Shown here: positions 11,680-22,931 of the stretch, in pieces
Layout of the letters: each line of letters opens with the position of its first letter
Position numbering within the stretch: position 1 is the first letter of the stretch
Source: Termitomyces sp. T153
Taxonomy: Eukaryota; Basidiomycota; Agaricomycetes; Agaricales; Lyophyllaceae
Length of the DNA: 64,000 nucleotides
Direction: 5' to 3'
Assembly: GCA_018296165.2 (NCBI GenBank)
Contig: JACKQL020000014.1
Coordinates: 806,001 to 870,000, forward strand
Program-made: the position numbers and the translations under genes
The notes under the pieces: generated by a model
Told to the model about the DNA's origin: nothing
Databases searched by the model: none
Seen by the model: the letters and a program-made list of their open reading frames with translations, nothing else

Positions 11680-13049
11680 TCACGATGTTCCTGGCCATTC
11701 AACTACCCACTGCGCAGCAACAGTGTGCTCCTGGTTGTCGTCGTCCTCAAACTTTAGTTTATAGACCGGCATGTACTTTGCCGGGGGGTTTCCCTTTTTG
11801 CACCCGTCACTCATTTGTTTCGTCAACTGATGGCGCAATAAAACACCTGCCTTGGGGTGGATATCCTTCGGAGCTACTATGACCTCGGCACGGTAGAAAC
11901 AGCTGGTATCAGGATACAACGCCAACACAGTTGCACCTGCAGGGAACGTCTGATAGCTGCTAATGTGAGCAGGATTGCCTGGGCTTGCGCCCGGGTCCGG
12001 GAGGGGTATGATCGCTCGTAGTGTCGTGTTGTAGAGGCTGTGTAAATCCGTGAGATATGGGATAAGGACATCATAACTTAACATCTGCACATACACGCCA
12101 GTTCCATCCTCTTGAGGTTCAGCGTCCTGTACTTCGTATCTTGCCGGGAGCCCGTTAGTCTAGGAGTACATCAATCGTTCGCAATCAAATTCACCTATTT
12201 TTATCTGCGTTTATGCATCTGGTGACCAGAGCCAGAATCCAGGTATTTTCGTCGTTATCAGTGGTCCCGTTGGCGGTCTTACCCGGTGGAGGGTGGAATG
12301 CTACTCTTCTACCTTCTTGGAGTGGAAGTTGTTTATGTAGAGCCTCTCGCCGAGATTTGGGGTCACGAGAGAGACCAGAAGCACTAGGGCCAACAGAGCT
12401 GCGCGCAGGTAGAGTTATAGAGACACTACTTCGGCTAGTCATCGTAGATGAAGCCGCAGGAGCAGGAGTAACAGACGGTGAAGGAGCACGAAGACGCTTA
12501 AGGCGTTTTTCTACGTATTGAAAGAATCATGATATTGTTAGAAGGTGCAGATTCCGGTGCTCACACCCCCTACTTACCTTGCAATGTTGTATCTAGAGGA
12601 GCCTTCCTCAAGGCAATCAAAACACCTACGCGTTCAATCGCATCGTCGAGAGCTCTGTTGATCAATTGCATTTATAGATCAGTCAAAAATTCCCGCGAAG
12701 AAGCCACGTTCATTCATACTTGACTTCTTCCTCCGCGGTGTTCTGAATGTCGCGAAGCGCAGGAGCTAGTTTCTTGTATGTTGCTTTCACGCCATCAAAT
12801 CCCTCTGCAGGGATAGTATCATCCACAGGCCACGCAGAAATCAACCTATTCACACGCTCGATAGTCTCGAGCGTTGAACTTCGTGAGAATTGAGCCGTAA
12901 GAGTGCTCAAAGAGGCCGCGGCCTGAGACCAACATTCCAGTTCTATATATGTAAAAATACTCGTCGACAAAGGTATTAGGAAAAAAAAGTTAGTTTGACC
13001 TACCTTCGGACGAGACAGGACGCGCTGCGAAGCCTCGCCGTCTATCCAT
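11680..13049 (-). CDS. SGF29: SAGA-associated factor 29 (tandem Tudor H3K4me reader)
   Basis: Six minus-strand exons: 13049-13004, 12942-12720, 12654-12578, 12510-12195, 12139-12095 and 12037-11680, giving 354 residues in phase. The N-terminal half is helical (ELECWSQAAASL, AIERVGVLIALRKAP), followed by a Ser/Pro linker (PSPSVTPAPAASS). The C-terminal half is the SGF29 Tudor module: EGRRVAFHPPP, RYEVQDAEPQEDG, AIIPLPDPG, then TVLALYPDTSCFYRAEV and YKLKFEDDDNQEHTVAAQWV. In other fungi and animals this module binds methylated H3K4 and ties the SAGA acetyltransferase to promoters. The FYRAEV and FEDDD signatures are intact. Translin lies about 220 bp upstream on the same strand. One 26-codon stretch in the last exon (GVLLRHQLTK...) is unusual for the family and could be a phase-neutral intron. 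Confidence 0.92.
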
Positions 13050-13270
13050 GTATTTGTGTGTCAATGACTAGGGCTCTAGTCACATCAACACGGGTTGAGA
13101 CTGCTTTGGATCAAGTTTGAATCTGATTGTCCAAATTCGAACCTTTTCGAACCCAGCCCCGAGAGCGATCGGGAAATACAATCAGATAAGATTCAACCTC
13201 ATTGTCTGACCAGAATAGTTATACAGGTAACGGGATGTATACTACAATTATTACAAGAGTCGTCCGTAGT

Positions 13271-14301
13271 TCAGGAAGGAATATTTTCCTGTGGCTGTGA
13301 TAGTGGTGCAAGTTTACGCAGAGAAACATCATAGACAACTGAATTATATTGAGTAGGTAGGTATACCAGGCAAAGAATCAAGGTACATACCTTCTTCAAT
13401 CTTCTTGATGTCATACTTCAAGCTGTCAAACCTTCGCCGCAGTAAATCGTTCTTCAGATTGAGCTAAATTACAGACTTAGGGCTTGGTATTATGCAATAA
13501 TAGAGGAAATAAGAACTGTACCATGGAGAATCCGACGAATAGTTCCTTCACAAATGCTGATATCCGAATCGGTTCCTCAAAGTTTCCCAAAGTTACTGCA
13601 TTAACAGCCAGGCGGGACTGGACCCTCAGAGTCAAAAACGCTTCGCCAGAATAAGCGCCAGACGCACGAGTTCGTTGACCAGGCTGATAAGACCATGAAG
13701 ATAATCTTCAACTGGGAGTGCCAGCCGATCCTCCCACTCGGCCTCGACTGACAAGGCAATCGTTAAATGATGAGACGCAAGGACGCGGAGATAAATCATG
13801 CTCACTTCCCAGCATTTCAGATACCTTAGACAAAGGAATCAAAGTCCGAGTTGAGAGATATTCCACCAGTGAAGCTGCGAAAACAGTATTCCTGAGTGAA
13901 TTGGACCACATATCTTTCCATCTCCAGAACTGATTGTGAGGAATGAGGTCTGCCAGAGCACGAATCGTGTCACGGCAGCTCAACAAGACAGATCGCACTT
14001 CGTCTAACAGGATGGAGACTAAGGTTGCAGAGATTTCCCCTCTTAGCACACAGGTATATGCTTAAGAATGGGAGATGGGAGGGCCTCACTGGCTTCAAGA
14101 CGCGTAGAGTGTATCTTGTTAAGCATTCCGACCATGTTACGCGTTTTCTTGTCCAGATCGGCTACTTGCTCCTTGATTTTCTAGGAGGAATTTGTATCAC
14201 TCAAGTTATTTATTGACATGGGCTCGGGGAGACAATACCTCTCGTAAATCAACATCTCGGTCCAACAGAGAATTGATTTTCTCGAAATCCAGAGGATCCA
14301 T
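13271..14301 (-). CDS. Translin, single-stranded RNA/DNA-binding C3PO subunit
   Basis: Seven minus-strand exons close in phase to 234 residues, close to the roughly 228 of animal translin: 14301-14239, 14180-14090, 14039-13806, 13747-13668, 13617-13522, 13463-13391 and 13338-13271. Family hallmarks are in order: helical N-terminus (REKIKEQVADLDKKTRN), FWRWKDMWSNSLRNTVFAASLVEYL, the VEDYLHGLISLVNELSRLAVNAVT segment, and LLRRRFDSLKYDIKKIEEVVYDVSLR near the end. Translin forms octamers with TRAX (C3PO) and binds and trims small RNAs. Its first exon starts a region duplicated about 1.4 kb to the right, where a second, dead exon 1 sits upstream of SEN1. Start ATG is in the sequence context GATATGGAT. 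Confidence 0.93.
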
Positions 14302-14439
14302 ATCGCGCAGCGCTATCGGTGCAAGAAGAAAAGTGCAATTTGGTATCATGTGTCACGGGGTTCTCCAGAGCCCTGAGCGGTCGACGGCTTTCTTGCCCTC
14401 TCTGATTCACGCACATATTGCTTCTTATATGCAACGAAG

Positions 14440-14807
14440 CAAATGTCGTTGATTCCTCCGCCCTTTGAGACCCAAGCATCAATATTATGAGCCCATCGAG
14501 GTGATCATGAGAGGTTGCTTGGAGATAGATGAGACTGAGCTTACGATCCTCTACAATCACCTCATGAGCGCGCCTAGTTCTTCTTACGGCGTTCTGCACT
14601 GGTTCTTCTCCTGTGCCACCGGATATTATTGAAACTACGACATTTTGCCTACGGATGTTCGCTTACGAATTGCAGGAGCTGTGAGGGTGTCTTGGTTGTT
14701 CTGATTTTGTCCAGGCGCTAGAACAGATCTCCAGGAAGATGTGAGTTCTCATTCTGTCCTTTTGACAATATTGAAAGATTATTTATGTAAGGTATTCTTC
14801 AAACCTA
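14440..14807 (+). pseudogene. Broken duplicate of the SEN1 5' end
   Basis: From GAGCTTAC at 14537 this stretch is clearly similar to SEN1 exon 1 from 16019 (GAGCTTAC, then ATGAGCGCGCCTAG, GATATT/GACATT TGAAACT, CGGATGTT) and continues into SEN1 intron 1 (GTGAGTTCTC... against GTGAGTCTTG...). Upstream, CCCAAGC and an ATG at 14487 match the SEN1 start region, but that ATG is followed by a stop at codon 6. A 2-base loss relative to SEN1 (GTGCCACCGG against GTGCCACACCGG) shifts the frame. Similarity fades at about 14800. With the dead translin exon at 15633-15693 it shows that the whole divergent module was duplicated. Confidence 0.8.
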
Positions 14808-14814
14808 AAAAATC

Positions 14815-15600
14815 TCGAAAGTGCTTGTTTTTGGTTACCCTGCTATCGTCCTGTAGGCAACTATGAGTTCTGGAGTGACACTGTCCGGGAACTTCTGGCT
14901 CGAATCGATGCTGTGATTTCAGTTGACGAGGACAGAGTCTTGATTTTGCCATCTGACCTCGGAAAGTATCTCCAGGCAATCGAACAGGCTGATGAGCAGA
15001 TAGTTGTACTCGTTTGATATCATGCTCTGGATTTACGAACTCAGCCTCGAGCGCCGTGACCATCTTCATCAAAGCCTCGAGCCGTCCAACATCGATCACG
15101 CGGTCGCGCTCAATGATCTCGGGAGGTAAGCACTAAGCGACACCACCGCCCGCGCCTTTGTACTCGGTTGCCGGATTCCTGACGGCGACTCCCCTCAAGA
15201 CACTACCGATACTTCCCCCCAGGATAACGCCACGATCATTTTATAGACAATCATATATCATAGCGTGTCTCAGTTTGGCAAGCGTACTATCCTAGACCCT
15301 TTATTTCCTCTTTATCTGTCGCCCCCAATATATGTGCCCTTTACTCCGTCACTTTTCTTCAAAGTTTTTATCTTTTTGTCGGACCACTCTTTGTTGCTTG
15401 AACCTTTGTAGGCGATTCCCCAACTCTTGAGTCGTTCGTAAAGCTCGAAGTTTCGTTGGTCCAATAGGATGCCCTCCCTCTCATCTTCTTTGGTCGTCTC
15501 TCTTTTTTTCTTACTGAGAAAAAAAGTAGTTCTTGCAACGTTGCAGGTGTAGTTTCACTACTGACTTCCGTCCCTCTGATGGAAGATTGTACATGAATTG
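14815..15600. other. Spacer between the duplicated modules, with an orphan exon-like frame
   Basis: A 50-codon open stretch at about 14861-15016 on the plus strand (YEFWSDTVRELLARIDAV, then DRVLILPSDLGKYLQAI) has coding-like composition but no start codon and no family that I recognise; it may be a fragment of a lost gene. The remainder, to about 15600, shows no coding sequence. Confidence 0.35.
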
Positions 15601-15632
15601 CTTCATTGTTGTGACTCAGAGGTGATTAAAAC

Positions 15633-15693
15633 CTCTCTCAAATCACCATCTCGGTTCATGAGAGTATTCATCATCTTAAAATCTACAAGGTCC
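15633..15693 (-). pseudogene. Dead duplicate of translin exon 1 (start ATG changed to ACG)
   Basis: On the minus strand, ACG is followed by a reading DLVDFKMMNTLMNRDGDLRE and then a GT, aligned codon for codon with translin exon 1 (DPLDFEKINSLLDRDVDLRE, then GT). The initiator ATG is now ACG and no further translin exons follow. The flanking GCTGC before the start is also shared with the true gene. It lies about 245 bp upstream of the SEN1 start, in the same head-to-head position that translin holds in the left copy. Confidence 0.8.
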
Positions 15694-15937
15694 GTTATGC
15701 AGCTCAATGCTTGAGTTTGAGTGCTTTTAAGGCGCGGCGGGGCTGTGGACAAAAATGGAAATCTCACGTGTGCCTGATTCTCGGAAGCGCGTCCGCCGAC
15801 GGCTGCCACTTTCTGGCTCATTGCTTTCTTTCAAACTATTTTCTTCACCTCTAACACGCTCTCTTCACATATTGGTTATCATAGCAGATTGTCGTTTACT
15901 CTCCGCTCTACCCATCTAATACCCAAGCGTTAAAATC

Positions 15938-18900
15938 ATGGGAAACGCCGTCGAGATGCTCAAGTTGCTAACGAGGCTACACGATGTGCCAGTCAACACG
16001 GAGCGGATGGATGCGACCGAGCTTACAATCCTTTATAGGCATCTAATGAGCGCGCCTAGCTCCTCCAATGGCGTACTACATTGGTTTTGCTCTCGTGCCA
16101 CACCGGACATTGTTGAAACTGCGATATTTTGCATTCGGATGTTTGCCTATGAATCAGTGGCCGAGTGGCGAGAGAAGCTGCAAAAGTGTCTTAGCCGTTG
16201 TCCTAATTGTGTCCATGCGCTAGAACAAGCAAAAGTAACTTCTAGGAAGACGTGAGTCTTGTTCTGTCCTTTCAACAGAATCGAAAAATCATTTTTGCAA
16301 GGTACTTTGGCGCATATGAAGACCACACTTTGACGGAATTTTATAAAACCATGGAAGAATGGGAGCTCGAAGCAGTCTTGAACGATCTGACACAAGCTGG
16401 CCTTTGGGGTGACTCCGCTCAATCTAGCCAGCGAACACTTGCGGACACTGACCCTGCAGTCGTATACCGTATGGTGTCAAATTGGACGGTTTTCAAAGAC
16501 TCCAGAATACAATCTATCATCAAAGATTGTCCTCCGTCTGGACCGCTACCAGAATGGCCGAAGGATCCTCTACCACCAGGCATGCTCATTCTACTGATGC
16601 ACGACAAAGCTGAAGTCAGGCGATGGGCTGAAGCTCATGCGTCACAATGTACTGTTGTTCCAATGTCAAGTGATGATTATATTGGGGTATACTTGGACGT
16701 TGTCGAAACTATTGGACGTCATCTAACTGACCAATCTTTGAATACCGATCTTTCGTTTTTGTTCGCTACTAATCCATCTGAATTATGGTCCGGACTTCGT
16801 ATTACATTGCGGCAAATTCCCGTCGACACCTTGAGCTCTCCGTTACGACAGTATTCTGATTTTCGTGGCATTGTAGCAAGTCATTTATACGATACCGGAG
16901 CTCGTTCGTCATCCTTTTATTCGATTCTTTGAATCAATGTTGACTACTTGCCCCTCTTTTCCAAATTTCGATGTGGAATAGAATTTTCACATATCCTCCA
17001 ATGTTTTCTTCTCCTTCTCAAGCGTATCGGGGGGAAGCTCTGGGTTGGTAAGGGCCCAGAATTTCCACAACTTGTTTTCGATTCGGTAAAGGATAATCGG
17101 TCATTTTCCGAACTCCTACAAACGGCGAACTCGTCTACGGATCGTCCATGGTTTCTTGCTTGGTTTTTAGAATTTTTGCATACTATAGTCGATGCACCCG
17201 TGTACAAAGAAGTCTTAGCCAAGATAGTGGATTATCTTTGTGAAGAAGCTCAGCATGAACGTTTTAAGGATGCACGGCCTATGACCATGCTAGCTGGAAC
17301 CCGCGTGAGCCTCATGTCGTTTACCCGTGACTTAATTTTACCTTTTTAACAGCTGCTGTCATCTGTCCTTCGGAAGTATCGTACCGAAGAGAATATCCTT
17401 CAAGGACAGGCACTGCACAACACTCTCGACATTCATGGAGAGACCTTCCTTGGAGTCGCGTTTGCGCGATCATATGACACAGAGGCCTGGCGACTTGCCA
17501 GGAGCACTGCCCGAACATTTATTTTGGGTGTTCTAGAGACTGATGTCGACAATGTCATCACATGTATCGAGGGTGTGACCGGGTTTTTGGCTCGAACCCT
17601 GCGTCCTGGAGAAGAACGAAAACCTGCGAAATTTCAAAGTCTCTCTATCCGTAACGGCACATGGAAGAAACTCTACTCAACCATCCAGAACACTGATTCC
17701 GAAGGCATCGCCTCTCTTATTGCTATCGTTGCGCGAAGTTGCCATATAGAGACTCTCAATCTCAAGTACTTCTCCCAGATCTCTTCAGTTAAGGCGATAG
17801 ACAGTTCCCAGACTGCCGGAGATGTCCTGATTGAGGCCAATCGAGCTTTGGGCGTCTTCAGAGATGGTTTTCTACCGGCCATGACGGGATTCGCGGATTA
17901 TAACTCAACTTCCACCGCCCTCGACCTTTTGCAACGGCCTGGAGTTGTCAAAAATCTCATGCAAATTGCCATATCACCGATTGAAGATCTTCAAGTTGCT
18001 GCGCAAGTAGTAGTTAGCCTGGCTTTTGATGTTGATGGGCGCCAGGAATGTTTGCGGGCTCTGCTGGAAAATGTTCCTAGGGAAGCTTTCGAAGGAATTT
18101 TGGACTTCCTCACGACCTTCAAACGGTACGCGTCTGTCATGCCTGAGGCATGCAATTTGGCGAAGTCCCTTGTCCAGTGTTTTTCTGATATTCTTGAAGT
18201 CCTATCGGCCACCTCGAGTGGTCTCCTACACTCTCCGCATTTCTTGGATGCCAGAAATGACAAAGGCCCTGCAGCTAATCTTATGAACATGTGGAAACTA
18301 ATGACTAAGTCATTCACCGTTATTCTGAAACGTACTCCGTCTTGGGCCACATATTTTGACAACCAGGAAATGGTTGTTTGGATGCGTGATGCCCTTATTT
18401 TCGGCAAAGATATGTTGTCAACTTGGAGAGTCATTGAGAAAGCAGCGAATTCGCGAAACCCGGCTGCTATTCGTGATTCAGGGAAGCTCTCGCCACTTGG
18501 CAAAGAAATGGCGACTGGATTGCAAGAGGTTCTGTTTGAGCTCTCCAGATGGCTGCGCCTGACAGACGAGGAGCTTTTGCATCAGTCATTTGCCTTACTA
18601 ACTTTGATTATGACTTGTTTTCGTGATGCTGGTCTATCGCCGACTGAAGAGACGACAAAGCGACTACGGAAATTCATCGATTCTGCCCGACAGAACAAGT
18701 CCGACCCGAGTCAAATGAACAGCCGCCTTGATCCAACGAGATTGTTGACCCTTGAGGCAGCTCTCGACGATTTTGAGGATGTTGTTGAGATAATCTCGTC
18801 ATCGTCTGCGCCTGCACCTTCGTCCCGTGTGTTAAAGACAAAGGAATGGCCTGCTAAAGACAAGATCAAGCAGCAGCGATATATCATGACTTCATCTAAA

Positions 18901-21900
18901 TCAAAACCTGTAGGTCCGTCGGCACGCGGGTCATCAACTTCAATCAAGTCCCACTTTTTCACAGAAAGTGACCGACAGAAGGTTGATGCCGACCTCTCTC
19001 TTCCTACGTTCCGTAAATCATCCCAAGCGATTGCTCCTGGAAAACCGTTAGCAGGATCCTCCCGTATTTCTGCATCAGGCCCCAAGTTTGAAGGTCATTC
19101 AGCTACCACAAAGTCCGAGTCATCTAGTTCTGAGTCAGAAAGTGACAGCGAGGATGATGGGCATCCTGGTGGATTGGCACGTCTCGCAAAGTTACAACGG
19201 TCGCCAAAACTCAAGAAACCTGTAGAACGTCGCCAGATAATGACTATGGATATTCCAATTCAGAAAAACGCCATGCAGGAGCGCCTTGCACGTCGGGATG
19301 AGATACGCAACGCCGCTATCAGGCTGAATCCGCCAATTGGGGACCTCTACAAAACAGTTTTATCCTGGGATTATTCACACACTGGCTCTTATCCTCCTGG
19401 CCCAAAAGTAGACTATTCTACTATCCCAGTCACTTTCGCCACTTACAATGATTATCGGAAAACTTGGGAACCCCTCTTGTTGTTGGACATATGGGCTCAA
19501 GTTAGTGCGTCAAAGCAGGAAGAACACGAAGTTTATGACATTAAGATCAACTCTCGTCAATTTTCCGACCAGTGGCTTGACGTCGATTTAACCTTTACAG
19601 GAGGCATCAAGAAAGACTGGTATTTATCTGACACAGACCTCATACTGCTAAAGCATGAAAGCTCCCAGAAGCTTGTTATGGCGAAAACCATAAGTTACAA
19701 GACAACTCCCTTCGGACCTCAACAAGGAACACAGGCTTCAGTTCGTTGTTTGGCCAAAAATGACCCTGGTTTACAGATGAATACGACCTGGAAACTAAGT
19801 AAGGTTATGAAGTAAGTCCCTATTTCAGCTTGGGTTAGAAGTTGTTTAACAATATCAAGTTTGACAACTGTTCAGCGCGAATACGCCAGCCTAGTGGCCG
19901 TTCCGTATTACGATCAGTTCAGCACCATCCTCAATCCACGTCTTCCAAATCTTTCAGAACTCCGGGAAAAAGATATCCATGAAATCATGGCAACCTATCG
20001 AGTCAATGAACCTCAAGCTAAGGCCATTTTAACTTCTCTTCGCTCTGACGGCTTCGTTCTTATTCAAGGGTACACTCATTTCTTTGACGCCTGTGTTCCA
20101 CTGAACCTGTCTTTAGACCTCCTGGGACTGGTAAAACATCGACGATATGTAGCCTTATAGCAGCTTCTTTGTCGACGAAGAAACCCCAGATCATTCTTGG
20201 CGGACGTGGCCCTGCAGCCAAAGCACCGAACAAGGTTCTTCTTTGCGCGCCGAGTAATGCCGCAATCGACGAAATAGCTGCACGAATACACTCCGGCAAA
20301 TTTGGTGGAAGGCTTCCTGGTTCAATCAAAGTGGTTCGTATCGGAGCCAAGCAGTCAATGAATGCTAGCGTGCATGAGATCTCCCTGGACAATCTCGTGG
20401 AAACGAAGTTGGCGAACGATACCGCCTCATCTGAAAAGTCCTTTGATGCATCGACTGAGATCGCCTCATTACAGCGAGAAATTGATGTTCTCAAATCGCT
20501 CAAGACCCAAAAAGAGCAGGAGAAGGAAAATACTCATGATAATGGAGTGCGGAGACAGGCGCTGATGGACGAAATATCGCAGTTGCGAACTCGACAAACT
20601 GGCCTTGTGAGAGAGTTAAACCGTCGAAGGGACGAGAAGAAGTCCAGGATGCGGGACCTTGATGCCAAACGCAGGACATTCATGCTGGATGTGCTTCAAG
20701 ATTCTGATGTCATATGTACCACCCTATCCGGGGCGGCACATGATCTTCTCGGGCGCTTTGATTTCGAGATGGTCATAATTGATGAGGCAGCCCAGTGCGT
20801 TGAACTGAGTTCACTAATACCTCTCAAATATCGATCCAACCGTTGCATCATGGTCGGAGACCCTCAACAACTCCCTCCGACTGTTATATCCACAGAGGTA
20901 AGCCAGTGCGTGTTCTGAGTACAGATTTTTCAACGTCACATCTTTGTAAGGCTTGCAGATTCAAATACAACGAATCATTGTTTGTCAGGCTGCAAAAACA
21001 GAGACCTGATGCAGTTCATCTTCTGAGGTATTTACAGCTTTGATTTCTCCAAACCGTCGTTTTAATGTATTTCTCGTCAGTATTCAATACCGCATGCATC
21101 CAGACATCAGCTGCCTACCGAGTCGTGTCTTCTACCAAGGGAAGCTACTTGATGGTGCTGACATGGATGTCAAGACCAAACAACCCTGGCATTCCAATTC
21201 AAAGTTCGGGACGTATCGCTTCTATAATATTAGCAAGGGCATCGAAGAGTCTGACAATCGCACAAGCCTTAGGAACATGGCCGAATGTAGGGTTGCTGTT
21301 GCGCTGTACGCTCGACTCATCCAAGAATATGCCTCAATCGATTTCAGTTATCGTGTCGGGGTTGTATCGATGTACCGTGCACAGATTACTGAGCTCCGCA
21401 AGACGTTTGAGGCGCGCTTCGGGACACAAGTGCTAGATACTGTGGACTTCAACACTGTAGATGGTTTTCAGGGTCAAGAAAAGGATATCATCATCCTTTC
21501 TTGCGTCCGATCTGGTGTGGGACTGCAGACCATTGGCTTTTTGACCGGTATGAGTCTTTCCATCTTTTTGAACAAAATCTTCATTTCATTACTTTTAGAT
21601 GTACGACGCATGAACGTTGCTCTTACTCGAGCAAAATCGTCTTTGTTCATATTAGGAAATGCGCCGACTCTGGAACGAAGCGACGATACTTGGAGAGATA
21701 TTGTTGCTGATGCCCGGACAAGGTCTTCCTTGATAAATGTCGGTTTATTTGTCAACTTGGATGCTGGCAAACTGACTTTAGGCAGGCAGATCCAACATTC
21801 TTTACAACTTCATCCACAGCGCACTTGGTCCCTCCTCCTCCTACACCTACCAAGAATGCTAAAGTTGTTCCTTCGGTTCCTGTGCCATCTGACCTGATGA

Positions 21901-22319
21901 CACCCCGAGATTACAAGGCTACTCAACAGATTAAAGGACCGTCGAAGGCTCAGCAAGCTAGCGATGCGATTTCCCAGCCAAGTTCAAGCACCATCAATGG
22001 ACTGTCTCTCAATGGCCTACCACATTCAAATGATCTGAAACAACTTCCCCGAGCAGATCATCATATGATACCACCATCCGAAAGCCGTAAAAGACCAATT
22101 GAAAGTATTGAACCTTCCGCACAAGGGCCTGATGCTCAAGTCAGCAAACCTCGGCCCCCTCCAGCAAAGCGCCCGAAACAAGCAAGCATATTCATCCCAA
22201 AGCCTCACAAAAAGGTGCGCCGGTTGAGGATCTTGCTTAATTTCTTTCCCCTGATCTGATTCCAGCGACCGCCTGATGACCCCACTGGTGGTGCCTCAAC
22301 CAGTAAACAACGAATATAA
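15938..22319 (+). CDS. SEN1: Sen1/senataxin-type SF1B RNA-DNA helicase
   Basis: Eleven plus-strand exons close to 1951 residues: 15938-16251, 16302-16903, 16982-17304, 17353-19811, 19860-20069, 20117-20897, 20951-21027, 21081-21547, 21599-21742, 21790-22214 and 22266-22319. The first roughly 1,000 residues are the helical Sen1 N-terminal domain, followed by a Ser-rich acidic linker (SSSSESESDSEDDG). The helicase core has GPPGTGKT (motif I, about residue 1303), VIIDEAAQ (II), GDPQQLPPT (III), QYRMHP (IV), VDGFQGQEKD (V) and MNVALTRAK (VI). A coiled coil separates motifs I and II (about residues 1395-1470). The tail is basic and Pro-rich (RPPPAKRPKQ), possibly a nuclear signal. Sen1 unwinds RNA:DNA hybrids and ends noncoding transcription by RNA polymerase II. 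It lies head to head with the translin region. Confidence 0.95.
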
Positions 22320-22931
22320 GCGTAAAGCATCTAGAATACACACTAGACTGATTCCAACTATCCAGAAAGATACTTTGTACATAGACTACTCATGTGGCAG
22401 AGACTCGATGGCCTCTTGACTGCACTCCACTGACTCCATAAAGCTTCTATGTAACAGGCATATGGATGAAGCATAATGAGCCTCTGGTGCCCGTTACGAA
22501 CCCACGACAGTCGAGCAATCTCATCACCTAATCAGCTCGCACGAGTCGTATTCCACCATATTTCTGGGCGGTCTACTCGGCCTGATATTCGATATGAGAG
22601 ACTCTTTACTGACTTACCGACCCATTTCCGTTCGCAAATGTCCAGTACTATGTCTCTGAATAACATGCTATGCACAAATGTTTCATGTGATTTTATTTAC
22701 AGCCAGGAGACAATATCCTAATGACCGAGGGAGGAGGCATCAGAGGAGGAGGAATCAAAAGGGGAAGAAGCGGAGAAATAGCCCCGAAATGTTATGTATA
22801 AGACCTTACAAAAAAATCGTCATTCCCCAAAGACAAACACCATGTATTTGTTTTGACTCGTCACTCAAGCTTGTAACTAAAAATTTGATCACGGACAGTA
22901 TCTTCCTATATTCCAATTTGACGAATAGCCT
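22320..22931. other. Convergent 3' spacer between SEN1 and ALG11
   Basis: No coding sequence, tRNA or repeat could be supported. It holds the 3' regions of two genes that run toward each other. Confidence 0.6.

Noticed and set aside
22480..22560. Possible tRNA T-arm on the minus strand (GGGTTCG)
   Set aside because: The flanking stems do not pair and no D-arm or anticodon arm can be drawn.
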